From contig JBCLLN010000022.1 in NCBI GenBank assembly GCA_039738635.1, positions 1 to 9,300 on the forward strand: 9,300 nucleotides of DNA. The letters run 5' to 3'. Below the pieces are notes generated by a model that ran no database searches, had not been told where the DNA came from, and saw nothing but the letters and a program-made list of their open reading frames with translations. Positions 1 to 6,659 of this stretch are shown piece after piece. Numbering within the stretch: the stretch's first letter is position 1; each line of letters starts with the position of its first letter. Both the position numbers and the translations under genes were made by a program. The stretch comes from JBCLLP01 sp039738635. GTDB taxonomy: Bacteria > Patescibacteriota > Saccharimonadia > CAILAD01 > BJGX01.

Positions 1-1023
1 GACGCCAAGCGTGCCAGTAAAGTTGGCATTACCGGCAGTGTCAAAGCTCAAGCGAGTTACAGTGTTGGTTCTAAAACTTAAATTGTTGTTATCGTTAGTG
101 CCAATGACCATAGTCGCCCCAAAGCTATTGCCACCGGTATTGACGCAGGTCGGGCAGGCGCCAGCTGGCTGCCAGAATAGATTACCAATGCCATCATTGG
201 TAAGGGTACCTGCGGCCTGCGCACCAGGCCAGGTATAACTAATGTTATTAATACTAACGCTAGCTGGCAAGCTTAGCTGGCCGGTAAAGATATTGTTACC
301 ACTAAAGGTTTGGTTGGCATTAAGCAAGGCGACATTGGCACTCAGGTATTGATCGCCAAGGATGCCAGCACCATCAAGCATAACAAGCTCCAAGGCTCCA
401 TTGAACGTATTCCCCTTAAGTGTGACACTGCTACTAAGGTATTGATCGCCCAGGGTGCCGGCATTGGTATTGCTAGCGTTTTGGTAAAAGCTGCCAGGCT
501 GAGAATTAAGCCTGGTGGCGTTGACATTGCTAAGGTCTGTGCCATCACCACTAAATGAACCGGCGGTGAGGTTGTTGGTGATAATAGCATCGCCATTGAC
601 TTGCAGTAACCCCAAGCCCTGAAGGCTAGCTGGTGTGCCACCTAGCCCCGATAAATCCACGCTGGTGGTACCGACATTATTGGCTAGCTTGCTCTTTTGG
701 GCTGCTTGGTAGCTTTTAAGATAGCTGGTATATACAAAAAACAAGGCCACAGCCGATAGGGTAAGTAAGGCCAGAACGCTCAGTAGGCCAGCTAGCTTAC
801 TGTTAATTTTACGGCCCTTGATGGTCTTGGCGGTAGTGGCTTGGGTGGTAGCGGTAGCACTAAAGGCACTCTCGTCAAGTAATGGGTGAGAGTCTACTTG
901 GCCACTCATTAGGCTAGATTTGATACTACCAGCGCTACTGGGGGTTACCTTAATACCATCCTCAACCGATGTGGCTGGCTGAGAATTAGGAGTGCTAGGC
1001 TGGGGGTTTGGGGTGTTTTTCAA
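1..1023 (-). CDS. Large single-pass surface protein with fibre-like repeats (N-terminal part, runs off the left edge)
   Basis: An open frame of 341 codons reaches the window edge without a stop, so only the N-terminus is seen. Residues 1-75 are hydrophilic and rich in Pro, Ser and Thr, with basic residues just before a membrane helix at about 77-102. The rest should lie outside the cell. It contains motifs typical of tail-fibre-like CPR surface proteins: a GDGTDLSNVNA stretch near 160-170, a twice-repeated GDQYLS unit (about 192-197 and 223-228), and an IGTNDNNNLSFRTN-type beta stretch near 307-320. A CPTC pair lies at 290-293. The likely start is TTG at 1023: an in-frame TAA lies 15 bases upstream, the next ATG is codon 39, and neither start has a strong ribosome site. 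The likely role is adhesion or a cell-surface fibre, inferred from architecture; no enzyme motif is visible. The gene is on the same strand as the ATPase operon but separated by about 780 bases and has its own candidate promoter. Confidence 0.82.
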   Translation of the reverse strand, partial: MKNTPNPQPSTPNSQPATSVEDGIKVTPSSAGSIKSSLMSGQVDSHPLLDESAFSATATTQATTAKTIKGRKINSKLAGLLSVLALLTLSAVALFFVYTSYLKSYQAAQKSKLANNVGTTSVDLSGLGGTPASLQGLGLLQVNGDAIITNNLTAGSFSGDGTDLSNVNATRLNSQPGSFYQNASNTNAGTLGDQYLSSSVTLKGNTFNGALELVMLDGAGILGDQYLSANVALLNANQTFSGNNIFTGQLSLPASVSINNISYTWPGAQAAGTLTNDGIGNLFWQPAGACPTCVNTGGNSFGATMVIGTNDNNNLSFRTNTVTRLSFDTAGNANFTGTLGV

Positions 1024-1079
1024 TAGCTTACTAATTATTTATATTTTCCCTCGGCTAATTACACTTAACCTTAATATCT

Positions 1080-1108
1080 ATTCTATGCTTTTTTACGGAT
1101 AAGCACAA
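1080..1108 (-). promoter_or_regulatory. Candidate promoter of the surface-protein gene
   Basis: Read on the minus strand, a TTGTGC -35 box (1108-1103), a 17-base spacer and a TAGAAT -10 box (1085-1080) fit a sigma-70-type promoter. The predicted transcript starts near 1073 and has a leader of about 50 bases that includes a GAGGG stretch about 24 bases before the TTG start. That is too far away for a normal ribosome site, so either the start or the promoter may be misplaced. Confidence 0.4.
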
Positions 1109-1234
1109 GGGTAATTAGGGCACAAATATATAGGCTATTTGAGCCCCGCTTCAGCGAGGCGAGTTCCTTAAGAACAGCAAGAGCTAATTAACTATAACGC
1201 TTCTGATACGAACTAGTGGCTGGTGGTTTACTCC

Positions 1235-1252
1235 ACTTTTGCCACCAAAAGT
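1235..1252. repeat. Palindrome copy 1 of the ACTTTTG/CAAAAGT family
   Basis: A perfect 7-base inverted repeat, ACTTTTG (1235-1241) and CAAAAGT (1246-1252), with a CCAC loop. The AAAAGTAA core recurs in two further palindromes of this intergenic region (1324-1344 and 1716-1741), so it looks like a small repeat family rather than one chance hairpin. Confidence 0.5.
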
Positions 1253-1323
1253 AACATAATAGATAATAAATATATCTTTTTTATTTTAATTGTTTTATTA
1301 CTTTTGCCAGTAAGGCATTTGTC

Positions 1324-1344
1324 ACTTTTAAATACCCTAAAAGT
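1324..1344. repeat. Palindrome copy 2 of the AAAAGTAA family
   Basis: A perfect 7-base inverted repeat, ACTTTTA (1324-1330) and TAAAAGT (1338-1344), with a 7-base loop, followed by AACCAAAAGGG. A separate unpaired half-site, TATTACTTTTGCC, lies just upstream near 1307-1319. Confidence 0.45.
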
Positions 1345-1505
1345 AACCAAAAGGGTTTCCGACTGCTAAACAATACATAAGCAATCAAATAATATTCTTC
1401 TTTCTGTTTTTTCAGAACAATTCCCTAAGGAATTGGTCCAGCCGAGCTAGACTTGGCTGAAAATAACCAGATGCTAAGAACATATTTGATTTTTCTGATT
1501 ATTCA

Positions 1506-1779
1506 GATAGTCGGGAACTTCAATCGCAAGCCTGGGCTCTAAGTACTCTACCCCCCCGACATCGAACATCAGAAAGCTAATTAACTACTGAATGCTCTAT
1601 TATTCAAAATGTGTCTGAACCCTATTACGATAGTAATAGAGTGAGTTTATTTTTAAGTAAGAAAGAGAGGTAGTAATTAGTGCTTATAGATGTGAGCTAC
1701 AGTCGGGCAGTTTTATATTACTTTTGCTGTCAAAAGTAATAACTAATCGATAGTCGAGGGCTTCAATCGCAAGGCTGGG
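1506..1779. repeat. Direct repeat pair of 31 bases (1506-1536 and 1749-1779)
   Basis: Both copies begin GATAGTCG, contain the identical 13-base core CTTCAATCGCAAG and end CTGGG. They differ at four of 31 positions and are separated by 212 bases. The right copy continues into a 15-base string (AGGCTGGGGGTTTGG, 1772-1786) that also occurs at 997-1011, at the beginning of the surface-protein gene. Confidence 0.65.
1716..1741. repeat. Palindrome copy 3, an 11-base perfect hairpin downstream of the ATPase operon
   Basis: TATTACTTTTG (1716-1726) and CAAAAGTAATA (1731-1741) form a perfect 11-base stem with a 4-base loop. It lies 60-85 bases past the epsilon stop codon, so it could stabilise the 3' end of the operon transcript. 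There is no T-run on the minus strand after the stem, so it is not a standard intrinsic terminator. Confidence 0.55.
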
Positions 1780-1801
1780 GGTTTGGAGTAAAGATAAGGA
1801 C

Positions 1802-2056
1802 TTAAATATTTGCAAAAAGCCAGAGCTGATCTTTATTGACTTGCACGATGCCTTTTTGGAGGGGAATCTGGTGATTGCCGGATGGTGTTTGGATAACAAC
1901 CATGCAAGGCACTAGGATAGACAAAAAATCCTCATGCTTGGCTAATATATCAAAAGGCCCACTAGCATTTACTGCACTGAGGGCCAGTGCTGGACCCTCA
2001 AAATAAACCTTAAAGGGAGAATAGACTTTTACGGGGAAGGTCTCGTGTAGTTTCAT
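1802..2056 (-). CDS. atpC: F-type ATPase epsilon subunit, beta-sandwich domain only
   Basis: This is the last gene of the operon. The 84 residues match the N-terminal beta-sandwich of epsilon, the domain that sits on the rotor foot and links gamma to the c-ring. Visible markers are the central GPFDIL..HEDFLSIL stretch (about 33-48, family pattern G..GI...H..LL), and the GIVQVNKDQLWLFANI end, which matches the closing strands of that domain. Normal bacterial epsilon is about 130-140 residues and carries two C-terminal helices that brake ATP hydrolysis. Those are completely absent here, and the gene ends cleanly at TAA. The start lies 12 bases after the beta stop and has no clear ribosome site, so translation probably depends on coupling to beta. 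Subunit identity rests on fold motifs and gene position. Confidence 0.88.
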   Translation of the reverse strand: MKLHETFPVKVYSPFKVYFEGPALALSAVNASGPFDILAKHEDFLSILVPCMVVIQTPSGNHQIPLQKGIVQVNKDQLWLFANI

Positions 2057-2068
2057 GGCTTTAGGTGG

Positions 2069-3376
2069 CTATACTCCGTTAATTATGGCGTCTATCTTAT
2101 CTAACATTGTTTGACGGGGTACATACTCGCCGGGGATACCGGTGCGTTTTTCCATAACAATCATATTCTGGGTAAAGTAGCTAATCAGCTCCTTGGCTCG
2201 GCGATAATAATTCTGGTCTGTTAGAGTTAGCTCGGCCTGGCCAATAATGGCTACTATTCCTTCTAGTGATTTGTATTTTTGGAGTATTGCCTGCACTGAC
2301 GGGACCAATGTGGCGTGCTGTTTACCGACTATTTCTGGAAGCAGTAGCGACGAGCTGGTGGCTAGCAAATCTACTGCTGGGCGGATGCCTAGCTCGTAAA
2401 TATCTCGGCTCAGCACCAAAATACTATCAAGCTGTTTATGAACCTCCACAACTGCCGGGTCACTCATATCGTCGGCTGGTACAAAAATAGTCTGAACAGA
2501 TGTAATTGCGCCCTTGCTAGAAGTGCTGAGGTTCTGCTCAAAGCGACTTAGGTCGGTGAATAATGTTGGCTGGTACCCACCCTCCGAGCTAGCCATACCA
2601 AGCATTGTAGAGAGCTCATTGCCGGCCTGTAAATAACGATAGACATTATCTACAAAAACCAGCACATCCTTGTTGGTATTATCGCGCATATAGCGAGCCA
2701 CCGATGCAGCACTCCTACCCACCAAAAATCTAAGTGCGGCCGAGTCGTTCATTTGCCCCAAATACATAATGGTATTGTGCATAGTTTTATCCTCGTCAAG
2801 AGTTCGCTTAAGCTCATAGGCTTCACGAATACGCTCACCAATGCCCACAAACATAGAGATTTCTTTGCCACTTTTGGAGATATTGTGCATAACTTCGGTA
2901 ATAAGCACCGTTTTACCCACACCAGCTCCACCGATGATTCCAGTCTTACGCCCCCTTACAAATGGAGCAAAAAAATCTATCGCTTTGATGCCTGTTTCAA
3001 TAATTTTAGGCGCACTAGCTGGTCTATAATGGCTATCCGTATCGTCCTCAACTGTAATATAATCGACATCCTGGAGTGGCTTCCCGCCGTCTATAACCTC
3101 ACCAAAGCTATTAAATACTCGCCCCATAATAGCATTACCCACCGGCAATTGAGTACTCTCACCCCTAGAATAGAGTTGCTGCCCCTGGCTAAGATTATGC
3201 TCACTAAAATTAAGCAGTATTAGGATATCGCTCCTCTCTACAGCTATAACTTCCAGCCTAATAGACTTCTGCTCTTCAATGCTAAAAAGCTGGCCAACCT
3301 TAGGCTGGACACCCTCATACTCGGCCCTGACTATTAACCCACTAATACTAACTACTATGGCTTTGGTGTAATTCAT
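2069..3376 (-). CDS. atpD: F-type ATPase catalytic beta subunit
   Basis: This subunit carries the catalytic nucleotide sites of the F1 head. The 435 residues keep the P-loop GGAGVGKT (149-156), the catalytic Glu in GERIRE (E181), a YGQMNEP-like LGQMND (206-211), the Mg-binding Asp in FVDN (D243), a QAGNE stretch, GYQPTL (267-272) and DDMSDP (302-307). It should therefore bind and cleave ATP. Two departures stand out. The adenine-stacking Tyr of the usual GIYPAVD is Arg (GIRPAVD, R332). The DELSEED loop that pushes the rotor reads as QAELTLTDQ (about 380-388), with fewer acidic residues. The chain stops about 30 residues earlier than usual. The start codon overlaps the gamma stop by four bases, and a weak AAAGGT precedes it. 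It was assigned to beta rather than alpha because of the GER motif and the lack of the alpha SVSRVGG. Confidence 0.97.
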   Translation of the reverse strand: MNYTKAIVVSISGLIVRAEYEGVQPKVGQLFSIEEQKSIRLEVIAVERSDILILLNFSEHNLSQGQQLYSRGESTQLPVGNAIMGRVFNSFGEVIDGGKPLQDVDYITVEDDTDSHYRPASAPKIIETGIKAIDFFAPFVRGRKTGIIGGAGVGKTVLITEVMHNISKSGKEISMFVGIGERIREAYELKRTLDEDKTMHNTIMYLGQMNDSAALRFLVGRSAASVARYMRDNTNKDVLVFVDNVYRYLQAGNELSTMLGMASSEGGYQPTLFTDLSRFEQNLSTSSKGAITSVQTIFVPADDMSDPAVVEVHKQLDSILVLSRDIYELGIRPAVDLLATSSSLLLPEIVGKQHATLVPSVQAILQKYKSLEGIVAIIGQAELTLTDQNYYRRAKELISYFTQNMIVMEKRTGIPGEYVPRQTMLDKIDAIINGV

Positions 3377-4224
3377 ATGGTTACCTTTCTACTGGGCTGG
3401 TAGCGCCTGTTGGCTTCATCGTTCTCGTGCCTTTTAAGGTGGGAATACTGTATGGAGAGGGCTTTGGCCATATCGGTGGCTCTCTTGCTGGCTGAAGTCA
3501 TGGCATTAAACCGACTTGATAGCTGGGCTAAATTAGATTCTAGAATTATTTCGGTTAATATGGTGCTGGCCATCATCTGTTGTAAATACTCCATAACCTC
3601 ACCAGCATTTGGCTCAAAGATGCAATTATCACTAAAAATAATTTCCTCGCCCGAAATAGTAGAGTCTTGACCGCCGAGATCCTCTATAGCTCCCACTAGC
3701 TCCAGGCGCAAAACATTTTGATTGAATAGTGAATTATAGCTGGGATAATAAACTACTGGCTTAACATATGGTGCGAGGTGGTGGGTTATCTCTAGAACAT
3801 CAATATTCTTACCTACCTCTGGGAAACGGAAAGTTTTAACGGGCTTAATACCTCGTTGAGCTAGTAAATTCTCTCCGTGTAATCCAAGCACAAAAAAGTC
3901 AACTTGGCGAGGGTCAACTTCGGCTAAAGCCCTTTCTACGACATGGGTGTCTACTTCGCCTGTTAGCCCAGCATTGGCAGTTATGAGCACGACAGCTGGT
4001 TTGGCTAGCTTAGGGGGCTGGCTTGCTTGACGATTCATATCTTTAGAGCTAATGCGAAGCTGGCTATACATAGCCCACAAACGCTGAAAAAAGTCTCTTG
4101 ACTCTACAACTTCTGTTTTGATTTGCTTAATGCGAATAGAGGCGATACTGCCTAGGATATGAGATATAGATTCAATGCCATTGATATCCACGAGCCTAGT
4201 GCGAATTTGAACGGATTTCTTCAT
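3373..4224 (-). CDS. atpG: F-type ATPase gamma (central rotor) subunit
   Basis: The central shaft that turns inside the alpha/beta hexamer. Length (283) is normal. The N-terminal helix follows the family pattern (IRTRLVDINGIESISHILGSIASIRI, positions 7-32, corresponding to IR..I..I..T..IT.AM..VA). The middle domain contains a VLITANAGLTGE strand-loop (78-89, family LGLCG or NRGLCG region). The C-terminal helix carries SRFNAMTSASKRATDMAK (about 236-253), the strongest family signature. The last 20 or so residues, which normally form a rather hydrophobic tip seated in the head's bearing, are strongly charged and polar instead (KRHENDEANRRYQ and a basic end). Translation is coupled at both ends: the start overlaps the alpha stop by four bases and is preceded by a strong AGAGGG site, and its stop overlaps the beta start. 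Confidence 0.93.
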   Translation of the reverse strand: MKKSVQIRTRLVDINGIESISHILGSIASIRIKQIKTEVVESRDFFQRLWAMYSQLRISSKDMNRQASQPPKLAKPAVVLITANAGLTGEVDTHVVERALAEVDPRQVDFFVLGLHGENLLAQRGIKPVKTFRFPEVGKNIDVLEITHHLAPYVKPVVYYPSYNSLFNQNVLRLELVGAIEDLGGQDSTISGEEIIFSDNCIFEPNAGEVMEYLQQMMASTILTEIILESNLAQLSSRFNAMTSASKRATDMAKALSIQYSHLKRHENDEANRRYQPSRKVTI

Positions 4225-5645
4225 TTTACCCTCTTGGCGCTTTGCACCAATAGCTTTGATGCTAATTCTTGCAGTTGCTTAACGCTATATTCTTGGCTGG
4301 GCTTCATTTTATTGACTTGCTCCTTGAGCCAAAAAACATCTAGGATAGTAGGGTCATCACAGCGCAGTATTGCCTCTATCATAACCCGCTGTTGGGCAAA
4401 GCTATAGGTCTCATCACTAACCTGCTGTAAGGCCTCCACTATCCTCTCGCCCAATGCTACCTCTAGCCTACTAAGCTCACTTATCTGATCAATAAAACTA
4501 GTCATAGCCTTGGCCTTCTTATAGCGCCCAATAGCTCTTAGCACACCACTAGTAATCTCGTGGGGCAGTATGGCATTATTGCCTCCCCCAACACGGCTGA
4601 CCGAAAGGTCGGTATTGATAGCTGGCCGAATACCCTCGTGCATAGCATCTAAATCAAAGACTATCTGACCATCACTCATAGATATCAGGCTGGTGGATTG
4701 GTAGTCAGTAAGATCATTATTGGGCGTACTTCCCGCCACTAATACTGTTTGGGTGGAGTTAGACTGAGCTAGCTTACCGGCCCGCTCTAAGAGGGCGGAA
4801 TGAACATGGAACATATCGCCGGGGTAGGCTTCCCGCCCCACATTTTGCCCTAATAGTAATGCCATCTGACGGTAGAGTTTGGCGTGATTGGTAAAATCAT
4901 CATAAATGACTACTACATCTTGGCCCCCGTACCAAAAGCTCTCGGCAATCGCACACCCAGCGTAAGGTGCTAAAAACCCGACCGGCAAAGGCTCGGAAGT
5001 ATCTGATACGACCAGCACAATATTTTTTAAGACCTTGGCTTGCTCAAATTTTTGGACAATTCTAGCTAACTCATTGCGGGATTTAGCCACCAAAACATAG
5101 ACTACTATTTGTCCAGACTGGGCTTGGTGAATAGCAGTTTGCACCATAAAGCTGGTCTTGCCACTCTTGGAGTCACCCATAATAGCCATCCGCTGGCCTT
5201 TGACTAATGGCAATAATATATCTACAACCAGCACTCCACTTTCAATCGGATCCTCGACCATAGCACGGTCCTTAAAGCCTGGCGCCTGGCGGAAATACTG
5301 GGCATCTTGCTTGGTAGGGACAAAGCCCTTGGAGTCTAACGGCTTGCCTAAGGGGTTAATAACCCTGCCTAGTAGCTCCTTACCGACTCCTATTTTTAGC
5401 TCCTCTTTATATAATACCGCCTGCTCATTGGCATAGACAGCAATGTCATTTAATAGTAGTATGTCTAGGCTACTAGGGTGAATTTGCCATATCACTCCCT
5501 GCGCTCCTCCAGAAAATAACACCACCGCATAAACCCGTGATCCAGGAATGAGTGAAAGATTTACCGTAAAGCTGTTAAGGAAAAGTACCTCACCCGTGGC
5601 GCCACCGGCTTTGATGAGGTTGGAAAAAATTTTGTTTTCAAGCAT
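4221..5645 (-). CDS. atpA: F-type ATPase alpha subunit
   Basis: The non-catalytic partner of beta in the F1 head. In order are an N-terminal beta-barrel, a GKELLGRVINPLGKPLD stretch (about 88-104), the P-loop GDSKSGKTS (157-165), IYDDF with the Mg-site Asp (247-251), the alpha hallmark GREAYPGD (270-277) followed by H..LLERA, ISMSDGQI (321-328), and EGIRPAI..DLSVSRVGG (337-354), whose R351 is the arginine finger sent into the beta site. The P-loop has Ser-Lys where most alphas have Arg-Gln. Length is 474 against about 500-515: the roughly 25-residue N-terminal helix that normally holds the delta subunit is missing. It overlaps delta by eight bases and has a GAGG ribosome site before its ATG, so the short N-terminus is unlikely to be a start-calling error. 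Confidence 0.97.
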   Translation of the reverse strand: MLENKIFSNLIKAGGATGEVLFLNSFTVNLSLIPGSRVYAVVLFSGGAQGVIWQIHPSSLDILLLNDIAVYANEQAVLYKEELKIGVGKELLGRVINPLGKPLDSKGFVPTKQDAQYFRQAPGFKDRAMVEDPIESGVLVVDILLPLVKGQRMAIMGDSKSGKTSFMVQTAIHQAQSGQIVVYVLVAKSRNELARIVQKFEQAKVLKNIVLVVSDTSEPLPVGFLAPYAGCAIAESFWYGGQDVVVIYDDFTNHAKLYRQMALLLGQNVGREAYPGDMFHVHSALLERAGKLAQSNSTQTVLVAGSTPNNDLTDYQSTSLISMSDGQIVFDLDAMHEGIRPAINTDLSVSRVGGGNNAILPHEITSGVLRAIGRYKKAKAMTSFIDQISELSRLEVALGERIVEALQQVSDETYSFAQQRVMIEAILRCDDPTILDVFWLKEQVNKMKPSQEYSVKQLQELASKLLVQSAKRVK

Positions 5646-6081
5646 TCTTGAGCCTCATAGTGAGTTTGTCCTTATTGCCAAATAAAGCGTTCCGCAGTGA
5701 CAAATCATAGCTAGTAGAATCAGTCCTAATGGTAGCGCCAGCCAAGAGCTCGGGCTGGATTATAAAATGGATAAGTAGCTGGGCCTGTAGCTTGCGTCGA
5801 AGCATGGTTACTAGCTCGTCTCTGTCCTCAATGCTTGGGGCGCTAGCGAGGGATAGGGTAATGGTAGCTGATTGCTCTAGGGTGGAGGTAACAAGCTTAA
5901 GTAAACTGAGCGTAGAGGTTACGGTTAGCTTCTTAATGCCGTTCTCGGCCGCTAGCTCCAGGAGGTTATTACTAAAGACGATGTTCTTGGGGTTACGCAA
6001 ACTCTTGAGGCGACCTAGCTCGGCACTTAACTGGCGTAATTGGCTAGGGCTATAAATACTTGCTGGTAATCTAGACGGCAT
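5638..6081 (-). CDS. atpH: F-type ATPase delta subunit, shortened N-terminal domain
   Basis: Delta joins the peripheral stalk to the top of F1. The 147 residues resemble the second half of the family: FSNNLLELAAENG (36-48, like the FL.LL.EN.R stretch), SAPSIEDRDELVTMLRRKL (about 80-98), and a C-terminal PELLAGATIRTDSTSYDLSL (109-128, like P.LIGG..IR.GD...D.S). Normal delta is about 175-180 residues. Aligned by these motifs, roughly 35-40 residues are missing at the N-terminus, most of the helical bundle that binds alpha. The position between b and alpha is the classical one. It overlaps b by eleven bases and alpha by eight, and an AAGGA site lies before the ATG. Divergence is high, so the identity rests on the C-terminal pattern plus operon position. 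Confidence 0.85.
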   Translation of the reverse strand: MPSRLPASIYSPSQLRQLSAELGRLKSLRNPKNIVFSNNLLELAAENGIKKLTVTSTLSLLKLVTSTLEQSATITLSLASAPSIEDRDELVTMLRRKLQAQLLIHFIIQPELLAGATIRTDSTSYDLSLRNALFGNKDKLTMRLKNA

Positions 6082-6658
6082 TATTAATGTCCTTTTTGAT
6101 GGCGTCCTTATTGGCTTCTATGGCGCTATATAAATAATCCTTCTGCTGGTAATAATCCAAGTCCCCGGCCACTTCTGCTAAGTATCCAATCATAATCTCG
6201 GCGATGTTATCATCTATAACCTTTAAGACTTTAGCCTTGGTGTTAGCGGTGTCGGTAGCCAGACTCTGCTGTACTAGCTTGCTGTGGCTTTGGCTAGATT
6301 CCACCACAGCTTTGGTCTGCTGACTTATATCTGAGCTAACCATAGCAAGTGTCTTGCTGAATTCATCGAGCTGTTTGGTGGTAACCGTGGTAATGCTTTT
6401 TTTAAAGTCAGCCTCAATAGCACTAGACTGCGTGAGCAGAGCTTTTTGGAGAGCAAGGGCTTGCTTTTCTACAGCAGCGGTCATCTTGGCCTGAGCTTCA
6501 AGCTTGGCCTGATGAGTCATATCGGCTGAGTTATTGCTGGTGCTTTTGGTTTTGTGCTGTATTTGAATTTCACCAAGATAGCGGTATACCAAAATTATCC
6601 AGAGAACTAAAGTAGCAACTGACAGAACTATTAAGATTAAGATTATTATTATATTCAT
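6071..6658 (-). CDS. Peripheral-stalk (b-like) membrane-anchored coiled-coil protein
   Basis: It occupies the atpF place directly before delta. Residues 2-27 form one very hydrophobic membrane helix starting with an Ile/Leu run. The remaining 165 residues are hydrophilic and mostly helical: an Ala/Lys/Gln-rich coiled coil (about 48-110), a Ser/Thr/Gln-rich middle (about 108-142), and a distinct C-terminal segment (IMIGYLAEVAGDLDYYQQ, 155-172, then a charged helix). This is the architecture of subunit b, which ties the head to the membrane as the stator. Sequence similarity to typical AtpF is weak by eye, and the membrane end lacks the usual Asn/Phe-rich start, so the symbol is withheld. Translation is coupled to the upstream gene: one base separates its ATG from that gene's TAA, and the ribosome site AGAGGG lies inside the upstream gene's last codons. 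Confidence 0.8.
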   Translation of the reverse strand: MNIIIILILIVLSVATLVLWIILVYRYLGEIQIQHKTKSTSNNSADMTHQAKLEAQAKMTAAVEKQALALQKALLTQSSAIEADFKKSITTVTTKQLDEFSKTLAMVSSDISQQTKAVVESSQSHSKLVQQSLATDTANTKAKVLKVIDDNIAEIMIGYLAEVAGDLDYYQQKDYLYSAIEANKDAIKKDINNAV

Positions 6659-6659
6659 T

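Larger units (their letters stand above)
1172..1587. repeat. Diverged direct repeat pair (1172-1194 and 1564-1587)
   Basis: Two copies of a GAACA...AGCTAATTAACTA element, 23 and 24 bases long, share a 13-base identical core (AGCTAATTAACTA) and differ by a few substitutions and one indel. They lie about 390 bases apart in the gene-free region. Confidence 0.5.
1024..1801. other. Gene-free, hairpin-rich intergenic region
   Basis: About 780 bases without a credible protein gene; the only longer open frame overlaps the epsilon gene and looks like its shadow. Besides the candidate promoter near 1080-1108, the stretch holds several perfect or near-perfect short hairpins: 1143-1160, 1235-1252, 1324-1344, 1418-1435, 1439-1459, 1622-1639 and 1716-1741. 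It also has two pairs of diverged direct repeats and a run of seven C at 1552-1558. No tRNA, rRNA, tmRNA or RNase P signature was recognised. It may be decayed repeat sequence, a structured RNA, or the 3' region of the ATPase transcript. Confidence 0.6.

Noticed and set aside
342..641. 99-residue minus-strand frame and the plus-strand frames at 11-238 and 310-558
   Set aside because: They overlap the long minus-strand surface-protein frame, which has a membrane helix, repeats and a sensible composition; the others are its shadows.
1622..1655. Plus-strand terminator (CTATTAC-GATA-GTAATAG followed by T-rich sequence)
   Set aside because: The stem is AT-rich, the T-run starts several bases too late, and no plus-strand gene lies upstream.
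1506..1779. CRISPR array
   Set aside because: Only two diverged copies with a 212-base gap and no regular spacing or cas genes.
1024..1801. Insertion sequence or tRNA-type gene
   Set aside because: No transposase frame, no paired terminal repeats with target duplication, and no cloverleaf or CCA-type end recognised.
1684..1899. 71-residue minus-strand frame after the ATPase operon
   Set aside because: It overlaps the real epsilon gene in another frame and shows no family motif.
2753..3223. 156-residue plus-strand frame
   Set aside because: It lies entirely antisense to the beta gene, whose P-loop and catalytic motifs are intact; composition is that of a shadow.
5729..6055. 108-residue plus-strand frame
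   Set aside because: Antisense to the delta gene; no ribosome site or domain pattern.
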